Part shown: positions 1 to 7,068 of the stretch, one piece after another
Layout: each line of letters starts with the position of its first letter
Position numbering within the stretch: position 1 is the first letter of the stretch
DNA from: Cephalothrix simula
Lineage: Eukaryota; Nemertea; Palaeonemertea; Archinemertea; Cephalotrichidae
Assembly (NCBI GenBank): GCA_035591015.1
Contig: JAXIUW010231174.1
Coordinates: 1-10,222 of the forward strand
Length of the DNA stretch: 10,222 bases
Reading direction: 5' to 3'
Notes under the pieces: model-generated
Seen by the model: only the letters and a program-made list of their open reading frames with translations
What the model was told of the DNA's origin: nothing
Database searches by the model: none
Program-made: the position numbers and the translations under genes

Positions 1-657
1 AGATTTTGGTTTAAGAACGAAAAAGTGTCCTTTGAAATTTTACCCGAGTTATTCACAACCATAACCTTTGATTTTTTAATATTTACTTCTAGATGCCATT
101 TGTTAGTATAATCACCTAACCGATTTAAACAGTTTTGGAGTCCGAGCCTAGATTTAGATATTAAAACTAAATCGTCCGCATACATTAAGCAGCTGATGTA
201 CTTATTACATAAGACAACAGGGTCACATTCTGTGTTATTAAAAATTTGAGGTATATCATTTATGAAAACATTAAATAGTGTCGGACTTTCTACCGCACCT
301 TGTTTAGTACCTATATATGACCTAAAAAATGTTGGTTCATTGCATTTTGCTCCGAGGTATACAGAAGCATACATATCTTTAATTATATTATAAATATTGC
401 CAGAAATGCCATATTTTAGTAATTTTAATAAAATCCCATTCCTCCATACTGTGTCAAATGCTTTTTTGAAATCTATAAAACATAGATACAGTTTGCCTGT
501 TTTAGCATATTTATCAGTTAAAGTTTTTATGATAAACATATGGTCAGCTGTTCTTGCACCCTTTTCAAAACCTATTTGGAATTCAGTACGATTTCTTTTC
601 CGGACCAGTATTTCAATTAATCTGGAATACAACAGTTGACCGTCAATTGCGATATTA
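1..657 (-). mobile_element. 5'-truncated non-LTR (LINE) retrotransposon, reverse transcriptase part
   Basis: The minus strand reads as one open frame from about 657 to the window edge and encodes the core of a LINE-type reverse transcriptase, the enzyme that primes cDNA synthesis at a nicked chromosomal target. In order the protein shows QIGFEKGARTADHMF (finger region), FIDFKKAFDTVW (motif A, catalytic Asp; 479-453 and just below), GTKQGAVESPTLFNVFIND (motif B), YADD (motif C, two catalytic Asp; 182-171) and VNIKKSKVM (motif D). All three catalytic aspartates are present and no stop or frameshift was found. Similarity fades near 640-657: the frame continues upstream but no longer resembles a reverse transcriptase. 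The endonuclease and N-terminal part are therefore missing, as in a 5'-truncated insertion. The C-terminal part lies off the left edge. It has the same orientation as the host gene. The family type (YADD, FIDFKKAFDTVW) is widespread in invertebrates; the clade is not resolved. Confidence 0.9.
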
Positions 658-1261
658 CATGGAAAAACATAAGAAATGCGTCTGCACATGCGCATATCTC
701 GAATTCCACCGATTAAAATATTTTAATTTGTTCCGATTCCTGTTTTCCTCTGAAAGGTCTAGATGTATTGCTCTATCGGTTGCTTAAAGCGAACGCTCCC
801 TAAACCAATACTAATACAGCATCTTTAGTTGATTTATTAGTGTGCGATTTAAAGGACCGTTCCGTTCGCTTTATTCTAACCAACCAATCGTTTTCTTTGC
901 CAGTCAAGGAAAAATTTTACTTCATAAACCGAAATCAGAAATTTCTGCCGAAATGGTGTATAGTGAAGCATAGAGTAAAGAGTTTGAAAATAGTGAAAGA
1001 GTATCTTAATACTATTGGTTTTTTACGCCTAGAGAAAAGGGATTTATTTTTTACTATTATTTTTAGAATCAATAAATTTATTTCGCTTGTTCTAAAGCGT
1101 AACATGATCTTTTTGAAATATTTAAATCAAAGTAACAGATTTGATAACATAAAAGAAATCAAGTCTTTTATCTAGTTTTATCTTTAGTAGCAGGTAATTG
1201 AAAACGGTTCTTATAGAAACAAATTAAGAAGTTCAAAAGTATACTAGTATATAGAAATTTT

Positions 1262-2095
1262 TACACTTCCTTAATTCCTCTTAAAAAAACCCCAAGTTAT
1301 AAAATAAAACTTTATACCGTAATGCTTCTTGTAATTTCATGATAATACGATGTTATATTTTAACATAAAGTGGGCGGCCATAGGCCCCCAAAGAAATCCA
1401 AAAATAGTGTCTTTTTGGGCCCTTTTAGGTAAATTATTGAAAATTAAATATAGTTTTTTGGCCACCCAGTTGGGCCCCCTTAAATTGCGATACAACAGGG
1501 TTAAAGCTTCTAATTCCTATTTGGCTGATGTCCGAAAAACGTGATAGACGTGATAGTCAAAATCCTCTAACTATAAAAGTATTGATTCCTCAGCAACGGG
1601 GTAAATATGAATAGGTGGAGGTTGAACTGGAGTTATAATAAATACACACAGATGATATTTAAAACATGTAAAAAGCTGAACTAGGTATGGCAGTTTTAAG
1701 TGTCAGAAACCGGAAGTCATTTTGGGAAGGGAACTTCGCGCGTATATCGGCGCATTTTTTAATTTAATCTTTATTTATTTACAAAGACGATCTCCATATA
1801 CAGTCAAGAAAATTAAATGATATAAACATATGACATAAACTGGGTAATAAAAAATTTTCGGCCCCGTGATCTTTTATATATTTTATTTTTAAAATGTGCA
1901 TAACATCAGCTTTCCAACGAGTTACCACACTTGTTGATTGAAAGTCTATGGCAGTCGCAATAGACGTTTTTGTTTTGCACTTTTATAATGGAAACCCATA
2001 TACTTTGAATTAGTAGCTTGAACCCAACAAAAACAAAATTTGTTTTTGTTGTATTCTATAACTTGGGGTTATTTAAGAGGAATTAAGGAAGGGTA
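1262..2095. mobile_element. 834-bp non-autonomous DNA transposon-like element with ~47-bp terminal inverted repeats
   Basis: The sequence at 1262-1310 and the reverse complement of 2049-2095 match over almost their whole length. They share the core CTTCCTTAATTCCTCTTAA and then ACCCCAAGTTATA, with only a handful of mismatches. The interior has no transposase-like frame. It includes GGCC/GGGCCCC-rich segments near 1370-1485 and a 27-bp perfect palindrome just inside the right arm. Immediately outside the right end, AAGGAAGG and CCTTCCTT form a further short hairpin. I could not define a target-site duplication, so the exact ends and the superfamily are open. Confidence 0.65.
2025..2051. repeat. 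27-bp perfect palindrome (CAACAAAAACAAA arms)
   Basis: CAACAAAAACAAA at 2025-2037 is followed, after a single central base, by its exact reverse complement at 2039-2051. It lies against the right inverted repeat of the 1262-2095 element and could be part of its terminal structure. Confidence 0.8.
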
Positions 2096-2181
2096 CAGGA
2101 ACTCCTTCCTTCGGTCCCTTAATAAACACCAATATTAATGGCTAATTTGTCATTTTTTAACCAAACGCCCATTTATGTACA

Positions 2182-2310
2182 TTTTAAAGTGTCTAAGATT
2201 GAAAAATTTCAAAAAAATTGGTTTTGAAACAATTTAGCTTTTCAGTTTCAGTTAAACAGAAAACTTTTTGAAAAACGAAAATTTTAACGGAGGGAGAAAA
2301 TTTGGTTCGA
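2182..2310 (+). repeat. Dispersed repeat, copy 1
   Basis: This copy is clearly similar to 4767-4900 in the same orientation. Shared landmarks in order are TTTTAAAGTGTCTAAGAT, TTTCAAAAAAATTG, TTTGAAACAATTTAG, AGAAAACTTTTTGAAAAACG and AACGGAGGG. Copy 1 lacks about 14 bases present in copy 2 after AACGGAGGG. There is no coding potential. It looks like a fragment of an interspersed element whose full length is not visible here. Confidence 0.75.
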
Positions 2311-2356
2311 TTTATGTTAAATATTAATAACATACGGTTGAATCATATGTACAAAC

Positions 2357-2551
2357 CTGAGGTATTCAGGGGTGTAGTTGATTGACCGAGGTCACCAAGG
2401 GTCTTGCCTGATCTCACGGCGAAGATTCTGCCTTCTTGAGTACGAATGTAAACTCCTTTTTGGGTTTTGATAACAAGAATAGGTTGACCAGCAGGTATAC
2501 GGACTTGGGGCCCTGTGCTGGACTGTGTATTTGTACCGGGGACTACAATAT
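2357..2551 (-). CDS. RAD54L2: RAD54L2/ARIP4-like, exon D (C-terminal conserved block)
   Basis: This internal exon encodes the split Asp followed by IVVPGTNTQSSTGPQVR, then IPAGQPILVIKTQKG and VYIRTQEGRIFAVRSGK, and about 15 more residues ending in LNTS. From memory of the family, RAD54L2/ARIP4 proteins carry the matching VTTTDIVIPG and KGTYIRTSDGRIFAVRA blocks in this order, C-terminal to the SNF2 helicase core. ARIP4 is a nuclear DNA-dependent ATPase that binds the androgen receptor and modulates transcription. The exon is 195 bp: two bases completing an Asp codon begun in exon C, 64 codons, then one base (phase 1). The acceptor on minus is TTTTCAG at about 2558-2552. The donor is GTTTGT at 2356-2351, weaker than consensus, so this 3' border is the least certain of the four exons. 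No stop codon is present. Confidence 0.85.
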
Positions 2552-2768
2552 CTGAAAATTTAAATATAATAACTGAGGTAACAACGATGTATATTTATGT
2601 TATAAAAGAGCTAGGCTTTGTCAGTTAGTGGGAGTATCATCGCTGACACGATTGAAAATCAATACTAATCAACTTGAGTACTTCTTATTACGCGAGGCAA
2701 ATATGGAATTAAGAGTCGAATTTTTACAGTAAAAGTAATGAAAAAAGGCAAATAAATTCTAACGTCGG

Positions 2769-2982
2769 GACCTGTTATTTTGCAACACCTATTGTATCGC
2801 AAGTTTTTCGTTTCAGCTCTGTCCACAACAAATAGCTTCCGGTTTTCATCACTCCTACCAGCACATTAAAATTGAATGGGATTTTGGCTAATGAGACCGG
2901 ATTTGATGAGAAGCGATTAGTCGTCAACAGAGCTAAAACAAAAAACTTGCGATACAATAGGTGTGTTGCGAAATATCAGGTT
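2769..2982. mobile_element. ~214-bp fold-back (MITE-like) element
   Basis: The left arm starts GACCTGTTATTTTGCAACAC and continues through CCTATTGTATCGCAAGTTTTT and an AGCTCTGT block. The reverse complement of the right half begins AACCTGATATTTCGCAACAC and carries the same CCTATTGTATCGCAAGTTTTT and AGCTCTGT blocks. The match is strong for about 55 bp and weaker for another 35 bp, so nearly the whole element folds on itself. An open frame on minus (2957-2775) only reflects this symmetry. No clear target-site duplication was seen. Confidence 0.75.
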
Positions 2983-3229
2983 ACAACATGTACATCTAAG
3001 TTATTATTAACAACTGTGCTTCCTTATGGTTATTCCCAACTTTAAAGGATTTTATTTTTTTCAAGAAAAACTATTATTAGTAAAGAGGATTAGAACGAAA
3101 TAGAAACCTCTTAGTTTTATAGTCCTAACAGGTACGGATCATATTCAAAGTACATGTATTCTCTAATACCGGTGTGAAGGCGTTCAGTGTCCCTGGCAAT
3201 TAGTGTCTTCTTCGTAGTATAAACGTATA

Positions 3230-3668
3230 GGTTGCGTTCTTTGATCTTATCCTAGATAATCCCGGATAGACCCAGGGCTCTCCCAAGTGCATTTCTTTTA
3301 TGTTATCCAGCACCGGGATGAACCTGGGGGACCCCCAACTTCATCTTACTCTGCGAGTAGGATAATATCGGAGAAGTGAAAACAAAATGGCGGCGAAATT
3401 TTAAAACAATTATTTAGTCATTTTTATGGACTGATAAGGAGCTAATTTAGCATTTTTAGATTGGGAAGGTATGTTGCATTGAGATAATATTATTTCTTTG
3501 CTATATTTTTGTTGGAGGCGTGTTCTTTTTTAACCAGAAAATTTTTTCGTCCAACATCCGCCATAACACTTTATCCGGGAGAAGTGTTTATTCGTTCTTT
3601 TTAACCGGAAGTCGGGGAAGCCCAGTGCGTATCCAGTGTTATCTAGGATAATTAAAAAGAACGCAACC
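3230..3668. mobile_element. 439-bp MITE-like element with ~55-bp inverted repeats starting GGTTGCGTTCTTT
   Basis: Left end 3230-3286 and the reverse complement of right end 3613-3668 share GGTTGCGTTCTTT, ATTATCCTAGATAA (left has CTTATCCTAGATAA), CGGATA/TGGATA and a CCCAGGGCT/CACTGGGCT block. The interior is non-coding and contains further copies of short motifs (ATCCAGCACCGGG, GGAGAAGTG at about 3370 and 3580), so it may itself be partly symmetrical. Target-site duplication is unclear: the flanks are ATA and ATG. Confidence 0.7.
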
Positions 3669-3822
3669 ATGGCTTTTTTCGTCGGAAACTGGCAACCGGC
3701 TTTTATTGTTGTACTTTTCCTATTGAAATGTACATGCCGGACACAGAACGCTAAACCGGCAAACCGTTACACCTGTAATAGGTAGGCCAGAGCGAGTTAT
3801 ATGTAAAATAATATCTTACGGG

Positions 3823-3888
3823 AATAACGCGAACTTCGGTTAAGAATGTACACGAAATAACGCGAAATTCGGTTAAGAACATACACAA
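3823..3888 (+). repeat. Two-unit 33-bp tandem repeat
   Basis: Units 3823-3855 and 3856-3888 both begin AATAACGCGAA and continue TTCGGTTAAGAA, differing at about four positions. A small intronic duplication with no coding content. Confidence 0.85.
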
Positions 3889-3929
3889 GAATACGAAAAA
3901 CTGGATAACTGGATGAGGGATTCAAAAAA

Positions 3930-4184
3930 CAGGGTGGCCAATGTTCCAAGATTTTAATTTTCCCTGATTTGAAGGACTCTTCGCAAAAGATTCCCTGACA
4001 TTTTTCAGGTACCGCGTTAGGAAAAATTTAGAAAAAAATTCATAAGCGAAATAATTCATTAATATCGCAAAGATTTTTATGTGTAAGGCGACAAAACCCT
4101 GGATAAATAAAATTCGCCTGACTTTTGAAGGCCAAATTAAAATTCCCTGACTTATCCCTGATTTCCAGGTGAGTGGACGCCCTG
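3930..4184. mobile_element. 255-bp short element with CAGGGTGGCCA...TGGACGCCCTG ends
   Basis: The ends CAGGGTGGCCA (3930-3940) and TGGACGCCCTG (4174-4184) are imperfect inverted repeats. The interior repeats short CCCTGA(C/T)TT and TTTTAATTT/AAATTAAAATT motifs near both ends. CAGGG-type termini are typical of hAT-like non-autonomous elements, but the flanking bases show no convincing 8-bp duplication, so this assignment is inference. Confidence 0.5.
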
Positions 4185-4190
4185 TTAGTT

Positions 4191-4200
4191 GGGGGGGGGG
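4191..4200 (+). repeat. Run of ten G
   Basis: A homopolymer of ten G, read as poly-C in the transcript. It lies 50-60 nt downstream of the exon C donor. Confidence 0.9.
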
Positions 4201-4250
4201 ATTTCGAATCCTTCATCTAATTTTTGTGTCAATATTTTTTTCGTTCTCAC

Positions 4251-4396
4251 CTGTTGTCGTCACGACTTGATGAACGGTGACACCCGCACTAACAAGATTT
4301 TTGATCGCAGCTTGTTCAGCTTGGCTTTGAATCCTCATTGGAACTGGAGTTGTCATTGACTGACGAGGCATGTCATACCGTGAGCCTCCGATTACC
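4251..4396 (-). CDS. RAD54L2: RAD54L2/ARIP4-like, exon C
   Basis: This exon encodes VIGGSRYDMPRQSMTTPVPM, then RIQSQAEQAAIKNLVSAG and VTVHQVVTTT. The last block corresponds to the conserved VLVQKVVTTT segment that precedes DIVIPG in vertebrate ARIP4 as I remember it. The exon is 146 bp: one base completing a Thr codon (AC from exon B plus G), 48 codons, and one base starting the Asp codon finished in exon D. On minus the acceptor is TATTTAG at 4403-4397 and the donor is GTGAGA at 4250-4245. The region before the conserved block is rich in Pro, Met, Gln and Ser and is probably a flexible linker; vertebrate ARIP4 also has a Pro/Ser-rich stretch here. Confidence 0.85.
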
Positions 4397-4585
4397 CTAA
4401 ATATAGAAGGTATTTTGTAATAAATTATAAAAACGCGTTATTTCACAACAGCCTTGAAATAAAGGCCATTTTGGGTTTATAAACTTCTTTCGCTTTTTCT
4501 CTGACTATCCTCCAACTTCCTTTTTAAAAAATAATCAAGATATGCATTTAAGCTATTAGACATAAAACAATCATACTTGAGCCGG

Positions 4586-4622
4586 AGAGAAAAAGCCTCA
4601 AGCAACAGAAAAACAAAGTATG
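4586..4622 (+). repeat. 37-bp repeat, left member of inverted pair
   Basis: It begins AGAGAAAAAGCCTCAAGC. Its reverse complement occurs at 6763-6799 with one mismatch. The two lie 2.1 kb apart within one intron. Similarity stops abruptly on both sides. Confidence 0.85.
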
Positions 4623-4766
4623 AAAGCGCGACAAATAACTAATGTTACTAAGCTGTTCCCGTGAAAAATTTTCTTTTTCAGGGAAAAATTTTTGAGGGGT
4701 GGTATTTATTTTAAGCATTACATTACACATTATTGATGCTTTTTAGCATGTACATAAAACAACCCC

Positions 4767-4900
4767 TTTTAAAGTGTCTAAGATGGAAAATTTCAAAAAA
4801 ATTGACTTTGAAACAATTTAGGTTTCAGTTTCAGTTCAAAAGAAAACTTTTTGAAAAACGAAAATTTCAACGGAGGGGTGCTAAAAGGCGAGAAAAATTG
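4767..4900 (+). repeat. Dispersed repeat, copy 2
   Basis: Direct repeat of 2182-2310, with about 14 extra bases after AACGGAGGG. Together the two copies enclose exons C and D. The chance frames at 4733-4945 (plus) and 5104-4793 (minus) overlap it and are not treated as genes. Confidence 0.75.
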
Positions 4901-5034
4901 GTCCGAAAAAGAGGTAATGTTGGGCCCCAAATTTTGATGGCATAGTAATTTTCCAGGCGGGAGGGGTGGCTCCCCGACCGAATTTTCTATTTTATACCAT
5001 CGGTGTTTTTTACATGACCCCCGCCATATTTTCC

Positions 5035-5120
5035 CAGTGTTGCCACTCCAAATTTCCAAAAATAAGTAGGAATTTTGACAAAAAAAAGTAGGATTTTCCA
5101 CCAAACAAAGTAGGATTTAA
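5035..5120 (+). mobile_element. Left end of a hAT-like element (CAGTGTTGCC terminus), right end not found
   Basis: It starts CAGTGTTGCCACTCC, then AAATTTCCAAAAAT, followed by three spaced GTAGGA(A)TTTT-type motifs (about 5067, 5088 and 5110). The segment aligns with the left end of the element at 5611, which has CAATTTCCCAAAATGTAGG in the same place. CAGTG/CAGGC termini with subterminal repeats fit hAT-type non-autonomous elements. The complementary GGCAACACTG end was not found in the window, so this copy looks truncated, possibly by the adjoining 5S-derived insertion. Confidence 0.5.
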
Positions 5121-5164
5121 GTAAGTTTTCACTGTTTACAACCCATTCTCAAAGCAAGTGGAGG

Positions 5165-5255
5165 GTCATAGCTCAGTGAACTTATCGACTGTTAATCTTT
5201 GGACGTTAAGCAGCATCGACCTTGGTTAGTATGTAGTTGGATAGGTGACCAATTC
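5165..5255 (+). ncRNA. 5S rRNA-derived sequence (SINE3-type head or 5S pseudogene)
   Basis: The block retains the order and spacing of the internal 5S promoter region: GTTAAGCAGC (5205-5214; 5S has GCTAAGCAGC, A box), GGTTAGTA (5224-5231; identical to the 5S intermediate element) and GTTGGATAGGTGACC (5236-5250; 5S box C has CTTGGATGGGTGACC). The upstream GGTCATAGCTCAG resembles the 5S 5' strand only loosely, and the 3' strand of 5S helix I is not conserved. It is therefore not a functional 5S rRNA. The non-5S sequence from 5256 to about 5400 could be the SINE body, so a 5S-derived SINE is the better reading. An internal RNA polymerase III promoter may once have driven it on plus. Confidence 0.7.
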
Positions 5256-5429
5256 AAAAGCTGGCGGTGGATCTCGGTGATGCATGTGTGGCGGTCATCG
5301 GTCATAGTACCTGCCTTAAATGACAAGTCAGCTAATCGATCCTGTCAAGACCTCAAGCGATCTCTCTGAGGAATAAAGTAGGCGAAACCGTCCATAACTT
5401 TTTGCCATGCCAAACTTTTTACTTTAATA

Positions 5430-5461
5430 TTTTAGTTTAGCGAAATTTTAGTTTAGCGAAA
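5430..5461 (+). repeat. Two exact 16-bp tandem units
   Basis: TTTTAGTTTAGCGAAA occurs at 5430-5445 and again at 5446-5461 without mismatch. Confidence 0.9.
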
Positions 5462-5610
5462 ATTAAAGGTATTTCAAACCAACATTGACAACATTAGACT
5501 TAATGGGGAAGTTAGAATACGAAAAAATTCTTTCGGTATTTAAAAGCTCTGCAATTTACTACATAATTTATCTCAACAATATTTTCCTTGCTCAACAGTA
5601 ATGCTACTGA

Positions 5611-6241
5611 CAGGCCTGCTGCGGCCAATTTCCCAAAATGTAGGAAAATTTTGAGAAAAATGTAGGATTAATAATAAAAACACTACGCTTAAAAATTTTA
5701 AGCACCATGCATATTGTAAATTTTAACGTTCAAAAACACTTATAGGATTAGTGGAATTAACTATGGCTTGCACGTCTCGTGGAAGATTAAATAGATAATT
5801 CGGAGATTTTGACGGTTGGTCATCAATTAGCTTAGGCCCGTATTAGACGTTTCCACACCTGTCTCAGTTCCAGAAAAGAGTGCTTGACTCTATTTACTCA
5901 TATAAATAGCTCTTAATAGAGAATTTTCAAATCATACATTATAAAGTTCGAAATCTTAGATGTTTTCAAACTGTAGCTGTCTCCACTTGTCATACATGTA
6001 AACAGGTCGTGCCGAGCGAAGCCAGGCAAAAAAAATTCGGGTATTATAGACATGTATCTTATTTTAATATTTAGTTTCTGTGTCCTTAAAACCTATGTAT
6101 TGTAGCTTTGTTAAAAAATGAAAAAATAAAACTGCCGAGCGACACATAATTTCATGAAAATGTAGGAATTTTGTCAGAATGAAGGAAATTGTAGGAATTG
6201 TATGGCTGTAAGTCTAAAATGTAGGACGCGCAGCAGGCCTG
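5611..6241. mobile_element. 631-bp hAT-like non-autonomous element with 6-bp target duplication
   Basis: CAGGCCTGCTGCG (5611-5623) and CGCAGCAGGCCTG (6229-6241) are perfect 13-bp terminal inverted repeats. The element is flanked directly on both sides by TACTGA (5605-5610 and 6242-6247), a convincing target-site duplication. ATGTAGGA motifs recur near both ends (about 5639, 5661, 6163, 6191 and 6219). A TGCCGAGCG motif occurs at about 6010 and 6134. No transposase frame is present, so mobility would depend on an enzyme encoded elsewhere. CAGG termini suggest the hAT superfamily, whose usual duplication is 8 bp, so a 6-bp duplication would be a variant; that assignment is inference. Confidence 0.85.
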
Positions 6242-6481
6242 TACTGATCAGGGGCGTAGTTGGGGTTGGTGCCCGATGGCAGGTCATTATGTGAGGGTGC
6301 CCCGTGGGTCGGACCAGCCCTACATCAATGTATCATTTTGTTTATTGCTTTGGTATCTTTCAAAATTTTGTTCTTTTGAACCATTAATAACAAATTAAAG
6401 GAAGAAAAAATACAATTTTCTGGCGGAGTTCGAATTTGTGATTCATACCTCCCCGACAAGTTATGCGTTTTAGCAGATACT

Positions 6482-6578
6482 TTCTCCTAGACTGGAAACC
6501 CGCCCTAATTTGCGCTACCGGATCGAGAAATTACTAATCCGATACCGGAAATTAGGGTGGGTTTCCAGTCTAGGAGAA
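6482..6578. repeat. 97-bp palindrome with 30-bp arms
   Basis: The left arm 6482-6511 (contains CTCCTAGACTGGAAACCC) and right arm 6549-6578 are reverse complements with a single C/T difference, around a 37-nt centre. The centre itself starts and ends with TACCGGAT/ATCCGATACCGG, so pairing extends further. Looser inverted similarity (ACTTGTC...GAGG) exists outside the arms, near 6449-6465 and 6605-6625, suggesting a larger fold-back of roughly 180 bp. Confidence 0.85.
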
Positions 6579-6762
6579 GACGCGATCAGCGTTCCATTCA
6601 CTTCTACTTGTCTGAGAGGAGGTAGGGTTATCTCGAATAGCCTCGAGGAAACCAATGGAACAAAAATAGGAAATATAGGACCGCTGTGAGCCATGCAAGT
6701 AATAGATAGGTTGAACATCTATAAAACCTCACATAAAGCTTCTTGAATGACAGGTGATCACA

Positions 6763-6799
6763 CATATTTTGTTTTTCTGTTGCTTGAGGCTTTTTCTCT
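6763..6799 (-). repeat. 37-bp repeat, right member of inverted pair
   Basis: Reverse complement of 4586-4622 with 36 of 37 positions identical. It lies about 70 nt downstream of the exon B donor in the transcript direction. Confidence 0.85.
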
Positions 6800-6871
6800 T
6801 AAAAAAAACTTGCCCTTAAGCAAAGTTTGAAAAGGACTGTAATTTAATGTTTTTAACTTCTTCAAACTTAC

Positions 6872-7065
6872 GTTGGACGTATCATATGTTGTCCCGGATA
6901 TCTCTGCATCATTCCCGGAGGGTAGTAGTTCTGGTACGAAGCCCTTGAATATGAAATATTCATTCGTTTTTCACGTTCGTAATTCTGCCTTGCGAATCTT
7001 TTTTCTGCCTTTGATAATTTGTAATCTTTACGATGAATTAGTAAAGATTCGTGTGTAAATGGCTC
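6872..7065 (-). CDS. RAD54L2: RAD54L2/ARIP4-like, exon B
   Basis: This exon encodes EPFTHESLLIHRKDYKLSKA, then EKRFARQNYEREKRMNISYS, then RASYQNYYPPGMM and QRYPGQHMIRP. The first 30 residues match the highly conserved vertebrate ARIP4 segment EPFEHESLLLNRKDHKLTKA as I recall it, and SYSRASYQNYYP matches PYTRPSYAQYYP. This basic, probably helical stretch follows the helicase core. The exon is 194 bp: 64 codons plus two bases (phase 2) that complete a Thr codon with exon C. On minus the acceptor is TATTTTTTGCAG ending at 7066 and the donor is the consensus GTAAGT at 6871-6866. An in-frame open reading to 7071 only adds intron codons upstream. This exon is the strongest evidence for the gene identity. 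Confidence 0.9.
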
Positions 7066-7068
7066 CTG

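Larger units (their letters stand above)
658..2356. other. Non-coding stretch between LINE and exon D (intron or 3' flank of RAD54L2-like gene)
   Basis: No exon was recognised on either strand. The open frames here (for example 840-1175 on plus) have low-complexity composition and no recognisable motif, and I read them as chance. The stretch holds the 834-bp inverted-repeat element (1262-2095) and a dispersed repeat copy (2182-2310). Exon D ends in phase 1 with a plausible donor, so at least the part next to 2356 should be intron. Whether the gene resumes before the left edge cannot be seen. Confidence 0.5.
2552..4250 (-). other. Intron between exons C and D (1,699 bp)
   Basis: Bounded on minus by donor GTGAGA at 4250 and acceptor TTTTCAG at 2552. 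The phase-1 join makes GAT (Asp) inside VTTT-D-IVVPG, exactly where the family has an aspartate, which supports both borders. The intron contains a fold-back element (2769-2982), a MITE-like element with long inverted repeats (3230-3668), a two-unit 33-bp tandem repeat (3823-3888), a 255-bp CAGGG-type element (3930-4184) and a run of ten G (4191-4200). No other exon was seen in it. Confidence 0.8.
4397..6871 (-). other. Intron between exons B and C (2,475 bp)
   Basis: Bounded on minus by the consensus donor GTAAGT at 6871 and acceptor TTTAG at 4397. The phase-2 join makes ACG (Thr). It carries a 37-bp inverted pair (4586-4622 and 6763-6799), a dispersed repeat copy (4767-4900), a hAT-like left end (5035-5120), a 5S-derived segment (5165-5255), a 16-bp tandem duplication (5430-5461), a hAT-like element with target duplication (5611-6241) and a palindrome (6482-6578). 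The open frames around 4733-5104 and 6515-6718 are repeat-derived and show no protein homology. Confidence 0.8.

Noticed and set aside
785-875. Possible inverted repeat AAAGCGAACG...CGTTCGCTTT
   Set aside because: The arms are short and imperfect with no further extension; too weak to call an element.
840-1175. Plus-strand 111-codon open frame
   Set aside because: Lys/Phe/Ile-rich composition expected of AT-rich DNA, no recognisable motif, no splice context and a non-coding repeat environment. Treated as chance.
2775-2957. Minus-strand 60-codon frame
   Set aside because: It spans the fold-back at 2769-2982 and results from its symmetrical sequence.
4733-5104. Overlapping plus and minus open frames
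   Set aside because: They lie over a dispersed repeat and a hAT-like end inside the B-C intron. The peptides are low complexity and mirror each other.
6873-7058. Plus-strand 61-codon frame
   Set aside because: It is the antisense shadow of exon B.
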